From: Paludisphaera mucosa | GTDB taxonomy: Bacteria > Planctomycetota > Planctomycetia > Isosphaerales > Isosphaeraceae | DNA length: 64,000 nucleotides | NCBI RefSeq assembly: GCF_029589435.1 | Contig: NZ_JARRAG010000001.1 | Span: forward strand, 124,001-188,000 | Direction: 5' to 3' | Shown: one piece after another, positions 26,552 to 36,553 of the stretch | Layout: every line of letters begins with the position of its first letter | Numbering within the stretch: position 1 is the stretch's first letter | Notes under the pieces: generated by a model | Told to the model about the DNA's origin: nothing | Seen by the model: the letters and a program-made list of their open reading frames with translations, nothing else | The model's database searches: none | Program-made: the position numbers and the translations under genes

Positions 26552-28804
26552 GTGGTTTCGGCTGAGTTGGATCGTCCCGGTCATGGCCACTCGGCGGGGA
26601 TGTTCACCCGCATGCGCGAGGCGACCGGCACGGTGTACGGCGACATCGGCACGTCCGTCCTCTACACGCTCATGGAGATCACCCGCGAGACGGTGGCGCT
26701 GAAGCACCACGTCCACGGCGAGGAGCTGACGGCCCTCCTCCAGTCGGGCGGCGACCTCGTCAGCCCCCGCGAGGCCCTGGGCGGGCTCAGCCTCGTCTTC
26801 TGGGCCCTCATCTTCCTGACGATCAAGTACGACCTGATCATCATGCGGGCCGACAACCACGGCGAGGGGGGGACCTTCGCCCTCTGGGGCCTCCTCAAGG
26901 GGTTCTCGGGGAAGATCTTCGGGTTCGCGATGGTCGGCTACCTGGTCGTCGCCGCGGCGGGCCTGCTCGCGGCCGACGGCGTGATCACGCCGCCGATCAG
27001 CATGCTCGGCGCTTACGAGCCCCTCGGCGAGTCGCTGGCCGTGGCGGCGACCCTCGTCAGCCTGTTCGTCCTCTTCAAGCCCCAGTGGCGCGGGACGAGC
27101 CAGGTGGGGGGGCTGTTCGGCTGGTTCATGATGCTCGTCTGGTTCCCCTGGATCGCCGTCAAGGGCGTCCCCTGGATCCTCCGGAGCCCCGAAGTCTTCC
27201 TGGCGCTCGACCCGTCGTACGCGGTCCGCTTCCTCGGCGAGTTCCCCACGATCGGCGTCTTCGTGATCTTCGGGGTCGTGGTGCTGGCCATCACGGGCGG
27301 CGAGGCGAAGTACGCCGACATCGGCCACTTCGCGCGGCGGGGCCAGATCCACGTCGGCGAGGGCCAGAGCGTCGACCCCCGGGATTCGGGCCGACGGCCG
27401 GTGATGTACTCCTGGTTCGTCCTGGTCCTGCCGTGCCTGGTGCTGAACTACGCCGGGCAGGTCGGCTACCTGCTGCAGAAGGGCGTTCCGCCGCGCGCGA
27501 ACACGTTCTACGCGCTCACCCCCAGGACGGGCGACGCGGACGTGGACGGCGTGATCCTGGGCGTCGACATGGTGATCTCGGCCGTCGCGGCGTTCATCGC
27601 CTCGCAGGCCCTGATCACCGGCATGTTCTCGATCGTCAAGCAGGCGATCGCGCTGGGGTTCTGCCCGCGGTTCGTGGTCCGATTCACGAGCCGCGAGGCG
27701 GAGGGGCAGGTCTACATCCCGGCCATCAACTGGTCGATGTTCCTGGGCTGCGTGATGATCACGCTCGCCTTCCGGACGGCGGGCAACCTGGCCGCGGCGT
27801 ACGGCATCGCGGTCACCGGGACCATGGGCATCACGACGCTCACCTTCGGATACGTCGCGCACTACCGATGGGGCTGGAGCCTGGGCCGGGCTCTCGCCGT
27901 CTGCGCGCCGATCATGGCGGTGGACCTGCTCTTCTTCGTCAGCAACCTCCTGAAGTTCACGCACGGCGGCTACTACCCGGTGGCCATCGCCGCCGCGCTG
28001 GTCGCCGTGATGCTGACCTGGCAGTGGGGCCGGGGCGAGCTGGCCAAGGCCTTCTACGCCTTCGGCGTGCAGGGGGGCAAGAAGGTGGGCTGGCTCGTGG
28101 CGCTTCGCGAGAAGGTCGACGAGATCCAGATGTCGATCCAGGAGAACCTGCCGCTGGCGAGGACCCTGGTGCAGGGGAGGCGCCGGCTGGTGGAGACCGA
28201 CCGCGCCCTCGTCTTCCTCTGCTCGCGCCCGGTCCACGACCTCGACGAGTACCTGCCCGTCCCGATCCGCGTCTTCCTCAAGAAGTACGGTGTGCTGCCC
28301 GCGCACGTCACGTTCTTCCACGTGAGGCAGCTCACGGTCGCCGAGGCGGAGCGCGGCAGCCCGCGGTTCCAGGTGTTCGACCTCGGCCGGAACATCGTCT
28401 CGATCACCGCGACCTACGGCTACATGGAGCAGCCCGACATCCGCGGCGCGCTCCGCGAGCTGCAGCTCAAGGACGAGATCCACATCCCCTCCGACCGCTG
28501 GATCATCGAGACCGGCGAGGAGGAGATCATCACCCGCGACGACCTGCCGTTCCTGCGGTGGATCCGGATCCACTTCTTCCGGTTCATCCTCCGCCTCTCC
28601 ACGCCGGCCCACAAGTTCCTCGGCCTGGGCTACGACGCGGGGGTGTCGAAGGAGATCATCCCGGTCGTCTTCAGCCGCGAAGGCGTGAAGGTGGCCCTGC
28701 CCGAACTGGAGATCAACGAGCCCGAACCACCGTCGTCGCACGGCGGCGTCATCGCCGGCGGCCTCGAGCCCGCGGCCGTCGGCCCTCGCGGGGACGGGGC
28801 GTAG
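26552..28804 (+). CDS. kup: Kup-family potassium transporter
   Basis: 750 residues, GTG start with GGAGGA upstream. The KUP/HAK/KT signature YGDIGTSVLYTL is near residue 30; about 12 hydrophobic segments follow to about residue 500, and a 250-residue cytoplasmic tail with a universal-stress-protein-like part (RALVFLCSRPVHD, then HVTFFHVR). It imports K+ with H+. The tail is longer than in E. coli Kup (622 residues). It converges on the acyltransferase gene with only 6 bases between stops. Family assignment is firm. Confidence 0.95.
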   Translation: MVSAELDRPGHGHSAGMFTRMREATGTVYGDIGTSVLYTLMEITRETVALKHHVHGEELTALLQSGGDLVSPREALGGLSLVFWALIFLTIKYDLIIMRADNHGEGGTFALWGLLKGFSGKIFGFAMVGYLVVAAAGLLAADGVITPPISMLGAYEPLGESLAVAATLVSLFVLFKPQWRGTSQVGGLFGWFMMLVWFPWIAVKGVPWILRSPEVFLALDPSYAVRFLGEFPTIGVFVIFGVVVLAITGGEAKYADIGHFARRGQIHVGEGQSVDPRDSGRRPVMYSWFVLVLPCLVLNYAGQVGYLLQKGVPPRANTFYALTPRTGDADVDGVILGVDMVISAVAAFIASQALITGMFSIVKQAIALGFCPRFVVRFTSREAEGQVYIPAINWSMFLGCVMITLAFRTAGNLAAAYGIAVTGTMGITTLTFGYVAHYRWGWSLGRALAVCAPIMAVDLLFFVSNLLKFTHGGYYPVAIAAALVAVMLTWQWGRGELAKAFYAFGVQGGKKVGWLVALREKVDEIQMSIQENLPLARTLVQGRRRLVETDRALVFLCSRPVHDLDEYLPVPIRVFLKKYGVLPAHVTFFHVRQLTVAEAERGSPRFQVFDLGRNIVSITATYGYMEQPDIRGALRELQLKDEIHIPSDRWIIETGEEEIITRDDLPFLRWIRIHFFRFILRLSTPAHKFLGLGYDAGVSKEIIPVVFSREGVKVALPELEINEPEPPSSHGGVIAGGLEPAAVGPRGDGA

Positions 28805-28810
28805 GCGACC

Positions 28811-29923
28811 TCAGGCCGTCGCTTCGGTCTCGGCCCGCGCGAGGGCGCCGATCCGGAAGTGGGGCGGGGGGATCGCCCGCCCGTTCGGGGAGGACCGGCG
28901 GCGGAGCCGCAGGGCGGGACGCTCGATGAGGCGAAGGCTCAGGTGGGCGAAGACGCCCGCGAGGGCCCAGGCGGTCAGGAAGTGCGTGAAGGGGTTCAAC
29001 TGCGGCCGAAACGCCACCAGCAGCATGATCTGGATCGGGCAGGCGTAGAGATAGAGGCCGTAGGAATAGTCGCCGAGCCAGGCGAGCTTCGCCGCGCGGG
29101 CTCCGGGGCGGAACGCGGCGAAGAGGAGCACGTACGCCCCGTAGAGCGGGAAGGTCAGCGACATGACCCGGTAAGGCCAGATCTCATAAGGCCACCAGCC
29201 GCCGCCGTACCCCGCCAGGCCCGCCGCGGCGACCGCGAACCAGCCCCACGACAGCGGGATCCGATCGCGATAGGCGTAGAACACGACCCCCGACAGGAAG
29301 CACGTCAGCAGCCGAGGGTGCTGCGCCTCGACGCCGGCCTCGACCCCGGAGACGAACCAGGCCGCGTAGACCGCCCACGACGCGGCCCAGATCGCCATGA
29401 TGGGCCAGCGCCTGGCGATCCAACCGGCCGAGCCCAGCAGGCCGATCAGCCCGTAGTAGTAGAAGTCGTAGCGGATCGTCCAGAGCGAGCCGTTCACCCC
29501 CAACTCGCGGAAGTCGAGGACCAGGGCCGGCAGGACCAGGTCGCTCCACGACGGGACGGCCGGCCTGGGCACGCCGCGGGCGGCGAGCCACGGGGCCGCG
29601 ACGAGGCTGGAGAAGGCGACCGCCGCGAAGAACCCGGGATAGACCCGGTACGCCCGCCGGGCCACGAAGTCGGCCCAGCCCCGCGACGAGCCCCAGCTCC
29701 GCGCGACCAGGAAGCCGCTCAGGATGAAGAAGGCGTCGACCGACGTCCTGCCCAGCGTGTACTGGCCCGAGGTCAGCAGCACCATCGGGTCGTTCGCGAG
29801 CGAACGGCCGTACATGTGCAGCGAGTGCGACAGGACGACGAGGCTCGTGAGCACGAACCGCACGAGGCCCACGGCGTTGTCGCGGTCGCCCTCCGGTCGA
29901 TCGAGGGTCGAACGAGCGTCCAT
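28811..29923 (-). CDS. Acyltransferase 3 family membrane protein
   Basis: 370 residues, ATG at 29923. Features of the acyltransferase 3/OafA family: N-terminal RFVLTSLVVLSHS with the catalytic-type His, SVDAFFILSGFLVARSW, and the arginine-bearing RAYRVYPGFF. About ten hydrophobic helices. Expected to transfer acyl groups to extracytoplasmic sugars or other carbohydrates such as cell-surface polysaccharide. No glycan locus is next to it. 70 bases separate it from the PPK2 gene upstream on the same strand. Confidence 0.9.
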   Translation of the reverse strand: MDARSTLDRPEGDRDNAVGLVRFVLTSLVVLSHSLHMYGRSLANDPMVLLTSGQYTLGRTSVDAFFILSGFLVARSWGSSRGWADFVARRAYRVYPGFFAAVAFSSLVAAPWLAARGVPRPAVPSWSDLVLPALVLDFRELGVNGSLWTIRYDFYYYGLIGLLGSAGWIARRWPIMAIWAASWAVYAAWFVSGVEAGVEAQHPRLLTCFLSGVVFYAYRDRIPLSWGWFAVAAAGLAGYGGGWWPYEIWPYRVMSLTFPLYGAYVLLFAAFRPGARAAKLAWLGDYSYGLYLYACPIQIMLLVAFRPQLNPFTHFLTAWALAGVFAHLSLRLIERPALRLRRRSSPNGRAIPPPHFRIGALARAETEATA

Positions 29924-29993
29924 GAGAAGGGCTCCGGGGCGTCCGTGCGGGAGGAGGAAGTCCGCGTCCTTGCGGCGGTCGGGGCGTCGGCGG

Positions 29994-30902
29994 TCAGTCG
30001 GGGTCGGAGTCCTCGGCCTCGAGCTGCTTCCGCGCGGCCTCGATGGCGGCGAGCTTCTCGGGGCCGATCTCGGGATACGTCGAATGGAGGCCCTCGACGG
30101 CCTCGGCGATCGTGTGGGCGACGATGGCGCGGGCGACCCACTTGTGATCGGCCGGGACGACGTGCCAGGGCGCCCATTTGGTGCTGGTGGCGGCGATGGC
30201 TTCCTCATAGGCGGCCATGTAGTCGTCCCAGTAGCCGCGCTCGGAGATGTCGGACGGCGAGAACTTCCAGTGCCGCGTCGGGTCGTTCAACCGCTTGAGG
30301 AACCGCTTGCGCTGCTCCTTCTTGGAGACGTTCAGGAAGAACTTGATCACCTTCGTCCCGTTGCGGCTCAGGTGCCGCTCCAGGTTGTTGAGGTCCTCGA
30401 AACGGTCGGTCCAGAACGACGGCTCGATCTTCGCGTCGGGGATCCGCTCGGCCTGCGCCAGCTCGGGGTGGACGCGGACCACCAGGACTTCTTCATAGTA
30501 CGACCGGTTGAAGATGCCGATGCGTCCCCGTTCCGGCAGGGCCTTGGTGTAGCGCCATAGGAAGTTGTGGTCGAGCTCCTCGGTCGAGGGCTGCTTGAAG
30601 CTGAAGACCTGGCAGCCCTGCGGGTTGACGCCCGACATGACGTGCTTGATCGTGCCGTCCTTGCCCGCCGCGTCCATGGCCTGGAGGATCACCAGGACGG
30701 ACCAGGTGTCCGCGGCGTAGAGCCGGTCCTGGGCCTCGGCCAGCTCGGCGCTGCTCTCGGCCAGCAGGGTCTCGGCGAACTTCTTCCGCTTGGCCTTGGG
30801 GACGTCCTCGTCGCCGGCCCAGCCGGGATCGTGGTCCTTGAGCCGGAACTTCTTGTCGTGCGGGACGCGGCACATTTCGACGACGTCTTCCAGCTTCAGC
30901 AT
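29994..30902 (-). CDS. Polyphosphate kinase 2 family protein
   Basis: 302 residues. Core PPK2 motifs: Walker A MDAAGKDGT (76-84), FKQPSTEELDHNFLWR, and GIFNRSYYEEVLVVRVHPE (lid and Walker B region), then DRFEDLNNLERHLSRNGTKVIKFFLNVSKKEQ. PPK2 enzymes use polyphosphate to phosphorylate nucleotides (AMP or ADP, GDP); the acceptor cannot be told by eye. Cytoplasmic, polyphosphate metabolism. The ATG has GAGGAG just upstream. Confidence 0.93.
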   Translation of the reverse strand: MLKLEDVVEMCRVPHDKKFRLKDHDPGWAGDEDVPKAKRKKFAETLLAESSAELAEAQDRLYAADTWSVLVILQAMDAAGKDGTIKHVMSGVNPQGCQVFSFKQPSTEELDHNFLWRYTKALPERGRIGIFNRSYYEEVLVVRVHPELAQAERIPDAKIEPSFWTDRFEDLNNLERHLSRNGTKVIKFFLNVSKKEQRKRFLKRLNDPTRHWKFSPSDISERGYWDDYMAAYEEAIAATSTKWAPWHVVPADHKWVARAIVAHTIAEAVEGLHSTYPEIGPEKLAAIEAARKQLEAEDSDPD

Positions 30903-31018
30903 GGGACGGGCTCCTCGATCAGGGTCGGCATCGGCCGCGACGGGCCTCGGCGCCGGACGACCTCCCTTCTACGACTTCCCCGACGCGGCGTCGACCACCG
31001 AGCGGTCGCGGCCGGCGC

Positions 31019-32956
31019 TCACGGCTTCCGCGCGATTTGCTCCGTGCGGTCGAGCCGGGCGAGCGCGGCGCGGGCGAGATCGGAGGCGACGGAGCGGTCG
31101 ACGGCGTGGCCGCGGACCCACTCGAGGTGCTCGCGCGCCTCGGCGGTCTTGTTCTTGCGCAACAGGTCGAGCGCGACGATCGTCCGGGCTTCGGCGCGCT
31201 GGACGTCGTTGCCGGCGGCCGCGATCAACTCGGCCTCGGGGAGGTCGCCGTTGAGATGCAGGAGGACCGGCCGGGGCCAGTCGGTGCGCTGCGGCAGTTT
31301 GGCGAGGGCCTCCTCCAGGAACGCGTACGCGGCCGGGTCGCGGACGGCCCGACGCTCGGCCAGCACGCCGAGCATCGCCATGTAGCCGGCGGCGGGGTCG
31401 GCCCAGCCGGCGAGGTTGAGGAACGCGCGGGCGTCGGTCTCGGCGCCGTCGACGTCGGCGCAGAGTCGCGACCAGCCCCGGGCGATGTAGGTCTCGGCCC
31501 GCCCCGGCTCGGCCGCCGCGGCCCGGTCGAAGGCCTCGATGGCGCGGGGCCAGTCGCCGGCGGCCTGGAGCGAACGGCCCTCCGCCAGGCGGGTCTCGGC
31601 GACGCTCGCGGGGGCCGGCCGCGGCGCGGGGCTGCGCAGGGCCATCCGTTCGCGCGACATCTCGGCGAAGACCTTGTGCGGGCCGCCGTACGACGCGAGG
31701 AGCCTGGGGTCGGCCTCCTCGACGGCCTTGTAGTCGGCGAGGGCCTGCTCGCGGAGCCCCAGCTTGGCGTAGACGTTGCCGCGGTTGAAGTGGACGATCG
31801 CGTTCTTGGGGGCGAGCTTCACGGCCTCGCCGAGGTCTTCGAGCGACCGCTCGTACTCGCCCAGCATGAAGTAGGCCAGGCCGCAGTTGGTGCGGGCGCC
31901 GGCGTTGTCCGGGTCGAGCTTGATCGCGCGGTCGAGGTCGGCCACGGCCTCTTCGTAGCGGGCCAGGTTGTTGTAGGCCGCGCCTCGGTTCTGGTAGGCC
32001 TTGGCGTTCTTGGGGTCGATCTGGATCGCCCGATCCAGCTCGGCGAGCGCCTCGCGGGGCCGATTCATGCGGACGAGCACGCCGCCGCGGTCCTTGAGCG
32101 TCTCGGAGTCGTTGGGGCGGAGCTTGCCGACGACCTCGAAGTCGGCGAGCGCCTCGTCGTTGCGGCCGAGCCGCGAGCGCAGGCCGCCGCGCAGGCGGTA
32201 GGCGAAGGCGTAGCTCGGGTCGATCGCGACGGCGCGGGAGTAGTCGGCCTCGGCCCGGTCGTCGTGCTTGAGGTCTTCGAGCAGCCGGCCCCGGCTGGCG
32301 AAGGCGCGGGGGTAGCCCGGCCCGAGCCGGACGGCCTCGTCCAGGTCCGCGAGCGCCCGGTCGAAATCGCCGAGGGCGCGGTGGACGTCGCCCCGGCCGA
32401 TCCGGCTGTTGGGGTCGCCCGGATCGATCCGGATCGCCTGGTCGTACTCCGCGAGCGCCTCGTCGTTCCGGTTGAGCCGGTGGTGGACCTGCGCGAGTCC
32501 CGAATAGGCGGTCGCGCGGGCCTCCTGGACGGCGTCGCGGCCGCCGGAGCCGAGCCCCCGGGCTCCGTTGAGGGGGATCTCCCAGAGCCGGATCGAGCGG
32601 ACGAACGCGGCCTCGGCCTCGTCGAGCCGGCCCAGCAGCAACAGCGCGACGCCGCGGTCGGTCTGGCCCGACGTGTTCAACGGGTCGCGCTGGATCACCC
32701 GCTCGAAATCGGCCAGGGCCTTCGACGGCCGGTTCAGCCGCAGGTAGGCGTTGCCCCGCTTGATGAGGGCTTCCAGGTCGTTGGGGTGCCGTTCGAGGAC
32801 CGCGTCGAACCGCGCGACGGCCTCGGCGGGGCGGCCCGCCTTGTAGAGCGCCAGGGCTTCGGCCCGCAGCGCGTTGGTGGAGCCCGCCCGGGAGGGGAGG
32901 CCGCCCCAGCAGGCCAGGGCGAGACAGACCGCGAGCGGGGCCTTCTTCACCGTCAT
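31019..32956 (-). CDS. Large secreted TPR protein
   Basis: 645 residues. Signal peptide (APLAVCLALACWGGLPSRAG) then about twelve 34-residue TPR motifs to about 400 (consensus NRGAAYNNLARYEEAVADLDRAIKLDPDNA), a Pro-rich gap (PAPRPAPASVAE), and two more degenerate TPRs. No catalytic domain. It probably scaffolds partners in the periplasm or outside. It follows the PPK2 gene on the same strand with 116 bases between. Repeat length and phase are regular, so no frameshift is suspected. Confidence 0.9.
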   Translation of the reverse strand: MTVKKAPLAVCLALACWGGLPSRAGSTNALRAEALALYKAGRPAEAVARFDAVLERHPNDLEALIKRGNAYLRLNRPSKALADFERVIQRDPLNTSGQTDRGVALLLLGRLDEAEAAFVRSIRLWEIPLNGARGLGSGGRDAVQEARATAYSGLAQVHHRLNRNDEALAEYDQAIRIDPGDPNSRIGRGDVHRALGDFDRALADLDEAVRLGPGYPRAFASRGRLLEDLKHDDRAEADYSRAVAIDPSYAFAYRLRGGLRSRLGRNDEALADFEVVGKLRPNDSETLKDRGGVLVRMNRPREALAELDRAIQIDPKNAKAYQNRGAAYNNLARYEEAVADLDRAIKLDPDNAGARTNCGLAYFMLGEYERSLEDLGEAVKLAPKNAIVHFNRGNVYAKLGLREQALADYKAVEEADPRLLASYGGPHKVFAEMSRERMALRSPAPRPAPASVAETRLAEGRSLQAAGDWPRAIEAFDRAAAAEPGRAETYIARGWSRLCADVDGAETDARAFLNLAGWADPAAGYMAMLGVLAERRAVRDPAAYAFLEEALAKLPQRTDWPRPVLLHLNGDLPEAELIAAAGNDVQRAEARTIVALDLLRKNKTAEAREHLEWVRGHAVDRSVASDLARAALARLDRTEQIARKP

Positions 32957-33204
32957 TGCGAACGACCGTCCTTGGTCAGGCGTCGGCTTCGATCGAACTC
33001 ACCCCCCTCCTCATCGGCCCGCGAGACGACCGAACGACGCCCCGTCGGCCCCGGGAAATCGGCCGCAGTACGGGTTCTCGCGAGCTTTCCGCGGCTTTCG
33101 GAAACGACCAAATGCGCGAGGAATCCGCGCGTTTCGGCGGTCCGCCTTGTTGGGAATATTCCGTGCGGCCGGCTCGTCGCGATCATCGCGACGAGCGGCC
33201 GACC

Positions 33205-33483
33205 TTACTTGATGCCGGCGAGGGTCGCCTTCGCGTCGGCGAAGACCTGGAACCTGGACGTGAGCAAGTCCATGGTCTCTCTGGCCTGGGAGACCTGCTG
33301 CTGGAGCCTGATGAGCGCGACCTCGACCTCGCCGCCCCCCGCGAGCAGGTTCGAGAGCAGGCCGCCCAGGGCCCCGGAGCCGCTCTGGGAGAGCCGGCTT
33401 TCCAGCCCTTCGACGCTGAGGCGGGCGCGACGGGGACGAAGGTCACGATCACGAGTTTCGATGAAGCGGATCCGCGTGTTCAT
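33205..33483 (-). CDS. Small protein with LEPR-like motif
   Basis: 92 residues, ATG at 33483. The N-terminus has a basic segment ending in RRARLSVEGLESRLS, which resembles the LEPR-XLL/VEGLE sequence found at the start of many exported planctomycete proteins. The rest is a short helical region (EVEVALIRLQQQVSQARETMDLL) with no recognised function. It sits alone between the TPR gene and a GTG-started small gene. Confidence 0.7.
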   Translation of the reverse strand: MNTRIRFIETRDRDLRPRRARLSVEGLESRLSQSGSGALGGLLSNLLAGGGEVEVALIRLQQQVSQARETMDLLTSRFQVFADAKATLAGIK

Positions 33484-33591
33484 CACAGGCTCCCGACGAG
33501 GAAGGGTCGAGGTTTTGGCGAGGGGAATCGCCTCGCCACCCTTCCTCGAACGTCGGGGGTGTGACAGCATCTCGCCGGCGGCGCGGCCGGC

Positions 33592-34029
33592 TCACTCGGT
33601 CTCCGTCTCCTCGATCGAGCGGAGGACGTCGCGGACCTGGTCGGGAAGCTCGGCGTCGCCGAGGTCGGACCACTGGCCGAGGGCCAGGATGGTCCGGCGC
33701 GGGGTGCGGAAGCAGCGGATCGAGGCGGCGTTGGTCATGTCGAACGTGACGAATTCCAGGTTGTGGCCGGTCGCGGCGTGATCGTTGATCGTCTCCAGCA
33801 CCGGCGCGGCGTCCAGCTCGGGATAGTCGTCGCGCATCGCCTCGAGCGCGGCGTCGGCCACCTCGGCCGGGTCGGGCCGGGATTCGTCCGTCTGGATCAC
33901 CGCGAAGCCCAGTCCGTCGGGGGCCTGCACCGCCACCGTGCGCACCGCGCCGTTCTCGGTCTCCTCCAGCAGCCAGTCGGGCGGGTACTCGAACCGCAGC
34001 CCTTGCTCCTCGTAAGTCTGGACGGACAC
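33592..34029 (-). CDS. Small protein, PsbP/DUF1795-like fold possible
   Basis: 145 residues, GTG start with AAGGAGG 6 bases upstream, a strong ribosome site. The sequence (GLRFEYPPDWLLEET, then VQAPDGLGFAVIQTDESR, later IRCFRTPRRTILALGQWSD) has the beta-sheet pattern of PsbP/DUF1795-type small proteins. No signal peptide. Function unknown. Confidence 0.72.
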   Translation of the reverse strand: MSVQTYEEQGLRFEYPPDWLLEETENGAVRTVAVQAPDGLGFAVIQTDESRPDPAEVADAALEAMRDDYPELDAAPVLETINDHAATGHNLEFVTFDMTNAASIRCFRTPRRTILALGQWSDLGDAELPDQVRDVLRSIEETETE

Positions 34030-34160
34030 CGCGCGCCTCCTTTCCCTGACGATCGATCCCCATCAAGCCCGACGACGTCGCCCTTCGGATCGTCGCGAGA
34101 ACGGGACCGCCGATCGTAACGCGCAGGGCCGCGACCGCCAATCGCCGGGCGGCGTCGTGC

Positions 34161-34190
34161 TTGACTCCGTCGAGCCTCGTTCTCTATATT
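34161..34190 (+). promoter_or_regulatory. Sigma70-type promoter for the sulfatase
   Basis: TTGACT (34161-34166), 18-base spacer, TATATT (34185-34190), about 60 bases before the sulfatase ATG. AT-rich in an otherwise GC-rich region, both hexamers differ from consensus by one base each. Predicted only. Confidence 0.6.
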
Positions 34191-34250
34191 TTCGATTTAC
34201 TTTGTAGGAATGCGTCGACGGACGGCAACTCCTCTTCAGGGCGGGCTTTC

Positions 34251-35693
34251 ATGAAGCGACTCATGCGGTGGACGACGGCGGTCGTCGTGGCGACGGTCGT
34301 ACTCTCGGGCCAGACGTCGGCGGACGACCGGAAGCCGAACGTGGTGTTCATCCTGGCGGACGACCTCGGTTATACCGACGTCGCCTGCTACGGCAGCCGA
34401 TACTATCGGACGCCGAACATCGACCGCCTGGCCACGGAGGGGATCCGGCTCACCGATGGCTACTCGTGCGGCCCCAACTGCCAGCCCACGCGGGCGGCGC
34501 TCATGAGCGGCCGGTACGGACCGAGGACCGGCGTGTACACGGTGGGGTCGATCGAGCGGTTCGCCTGGCGGACGCGGCCGCTGAAACCCGTCGACAACGT
34601 CGTGAAGCTGCCGCTGGAGACGCACACGCTCGCCCAGGCGATCCACGAGGCCGGCTACGCCACGGGCCTGTTCGGCAAGTGGCACCTCGGACAGGACGAC
34701 GCCCACCACCCCTCGAAGCGCGGGTTCGACGAGGCGATCGTCTCGATGGGCAAGCACTTCGACTTCGAGACGATCCCCAAGGTCGAGCATCCGCCCGAGG
34801 CCTACCTCGCCGACTTCCTGACCGACAAGGCGGTCGACTTCATCACCCGCCACAAGGACGGGCCGTTCTTCCTGGCGCTCCACCACTTCGGGGTCCACGC
34901 CCCCCATCAGGCCAAGCCCGAACTGATCGCGAAGTTCAAGGACGCGCCGCCGGCCGGCGGGCATCGCGACCCGACGTACGCCGCGATGATCGCCAGCGTC
35001 GACGAGAGCGTGGGCCGGGTCCTGAAGACGATCGACGACCTGGGCCTCGGCGACGACACGCTGGTCGTCTTCACGAGCGACAACGGAGGCGTCGGCGGCT
35101 ACGGCCGCGAGGGGATCGCGGTCGGCAAGGAGATCACCGACAACGCCCCGCTCCGGGGCGGCAAGGGGATGCTCTACGAGGGGGGCGTCCGCGTCCCGTA
35201 CATCTTCCGCTGGACCGGCAAGATCCCGTCGGGGACGACCAGCGACCAGCCCATCAACAGCGTCGACCTCTATCCGACCCTGCTCGAAGTCGCCGGCGGC
35301 CGGGTTCGGTCGACGCTCGACGGCGTCAGCTACCTGGGCCTGCTCACCAGCGGCGGCCGCGAGCGGCCCGGTCGCGACGCCCTGTACTGGCACTTCCCCG
35401 GCTACCTCGGCGCGGCGCGGGGCCAGTGGCGGACCACGCCCGCCGGCGCGATCCGAGACGGCGACTGGAAGGTCGTCGAGCATTTCGAGACCGGCAAGGT
35501 CGAGCTATACAACCTGCGCGACGACCCCGGCGAGAAGCACGACCTCGCCGCCGCCCAGCCCGACCGCGCCGCGGCGCTGCACGCCAGGCTCGTCGCCTGG
35601 CGCAAGCGCGTGAACGCCCCCATGCCCACGCCCCATACGCCCGACCCCGAGGCGGCCGCGAAGAAGGGGAGGGGGGCCGGGGACGACGAGTGA
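34251..35693 (+). CDS. Secreted sulfatase (CQPTR active site)
   Basis: 480 residues. Signal peptide (TTAVVVATVVLSGQTSA), then NVVFILADDLGYTDVACYG, the Ca-binding start of the sulfatase fold. The formylglycine motif is C77-Q-P-T-R81, the aerobic-maturase (FGE) consensus. A second metal site, FTSDNGGVGGYGRE, follows, and the C-terminus is rich in Pro, Lys and Gly. It hydrolyses sulfate esters. Its own promoter candidate is at 34161-34190, and it converges on the unknown exported gene at 35706. Confidence 0.94.
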   Translation: MKRLMRWTTAVVVATVVLSGQTSADDRKPNVVFILADDLGYTDVACYGSRYYRTPNIDRLATEGIRLTDGYSCGPNCQPTRAALMSGRYGPRTGVYTVGSIERFAWRTRPLKPVDNVVKLPLETHTLAQAIHEAGYATGLFGKWHLGQDDAHHPSKRGFDEAIVSMGKHFDFETIPKVEHPPEAYLADFLTDKAVDFITRHKDGPFFLALHHFGVHAPHQAKPELIAKFKDAPPAGGHRDPTYAAMIASVDESVGRVLKTIDDLGLGDDTLVVFTSDNGGVGGYGREGIAVGKEITDNAPLRGGKGMLYEGGVRVPYIFRWTGKIPSGTTSDQPINSVDLYPTLLEVAGGRVRSTLDGVSYLGLLTSGGRERPGRDALYWHFPGYLGAARGQWRTTPAGAIRDGDWKVVEHFETGKVELYNLRDDPGEKHDLAAAQPDRAAALHARLVAWRKRVNAPMPTPHTPDPEAAAKKGRGAGDDE

Positions 35694-35705
35694 TCCGGCC
35701 GCGGG

Positions 35706-36461
35706 TCACCACCCCAAGAGATGGTAGACCATGTCGACGAGCCCCGGGTCGTCGCGGCCGAGGGCCGGGGCCAGCGCCCGATACGCGGCGACGTCCTCGG
35801 CGGTCAGCCTGACGACCATCGGCGCGGACTCGACGCGACGCTCGGCCCCGTCGGACGCCCGCAGATACTTGCAGGCGACGCGGACCGTGTAGGCCCCCGG
35901 AGCGGGCGCGTTGCCGAGGTTCAGGCCCGGCCAGAGGCCCTCCCGCAGCTCGACGCGACCCCCCGCGTCGAGACGGACCGTCCCTAGTTCGGGGACCGCG
36001 ACGCCCAGCCGCTTGAGGGTGTAAGGCGAGATTGCAGCCCTGACCCGGGCGCCGGCGGCGTCCCTCACGTCCACCTCCGTTGAGAACGCGTCGGCGGGGC
36101 CCCGGCTCGCATTGGCGAGCGTCACGACGTCGCCCGACCCGTTCCGGACGGCGAGGGCGAGCCGGCTCGCGTGGAGCGGATTCGCGAGCACCCGGGACGT
36201 GAGCAGCGAGGGGTGTCGCGCGAACCCCCAGCTCGTCTCCCAGGGGCCCGACTTGAGGGCTTCAGCCTGCCCGGACGGGCTCGGATAGGAAAGCTCCAGC
36301 ACCAGGCCGTCCTCGTTGGGCGGCGGCGCCTGATCGACCAGGATGTGTACGTCGGCCGCCCCGCGGCGAGAATGGCGCTGGGCGACGAGTCCGATCGCGG
36401 CGGCGAGGGCTGCCGACGAGACGAGGGCGATCCGGAGGAGCCTGCGTCTGCGCGGCGTCAT
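35706..36461 (-). CDS. Exported protein of unknown function
   Basis: 251 residues from the ATG at 36461, which begins a basic then hydrophobic segment (RRRRLLRIALVSSAALAAAIGLVA) serving as signal or anchor; an upstream in-frame start would add 32 residues. The remainder is a beta-rich domain (VHILVDQAPPPNEDGLVLELSYP, later GAYTVRVACKYLR) with no motif I recognise. It is downstream of the DUF1559 gene at 36554 on the same strand. Confidence 0.65.
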   Translation of the reverse strand: MTPRRRRLLRIALVSSAALAAAIGLVAQRHSRRGAADVHILVDQAPPPNEDGLVLELSYPSPSGQAEALKSGPWETSWGFARHPSLLTSRVLANPLHASRLALAVRNGSGDVVTLANASRGPADAFSTEVDVRDAAGARVRAAISPYTLKRLGVAVPELGTVRLDAGGRVELREGLWPGLNLGNAPAPGAYTVRVACKYLRASDGAERRVESAPMVVRLTAEDVAAYRALAPALGRDDPGLVDMVYHLLGW

Positions 36462-36553
36462 GCGGGCGGCCTCCGGTCGAGCAACGAGCCGACCCGGCTC
36501 GCGCGAGGCGCGGCCGGGCCGGCGTGGGGCGATGCTTTCGGGCGTGCGTCGGA

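Noticed and set aside
26498-28741. Minus-strand open frame of 747 codons over kup
   Set aside because: Asp/Arg/Gln-rich translation antisense to a textbook KUP protein.
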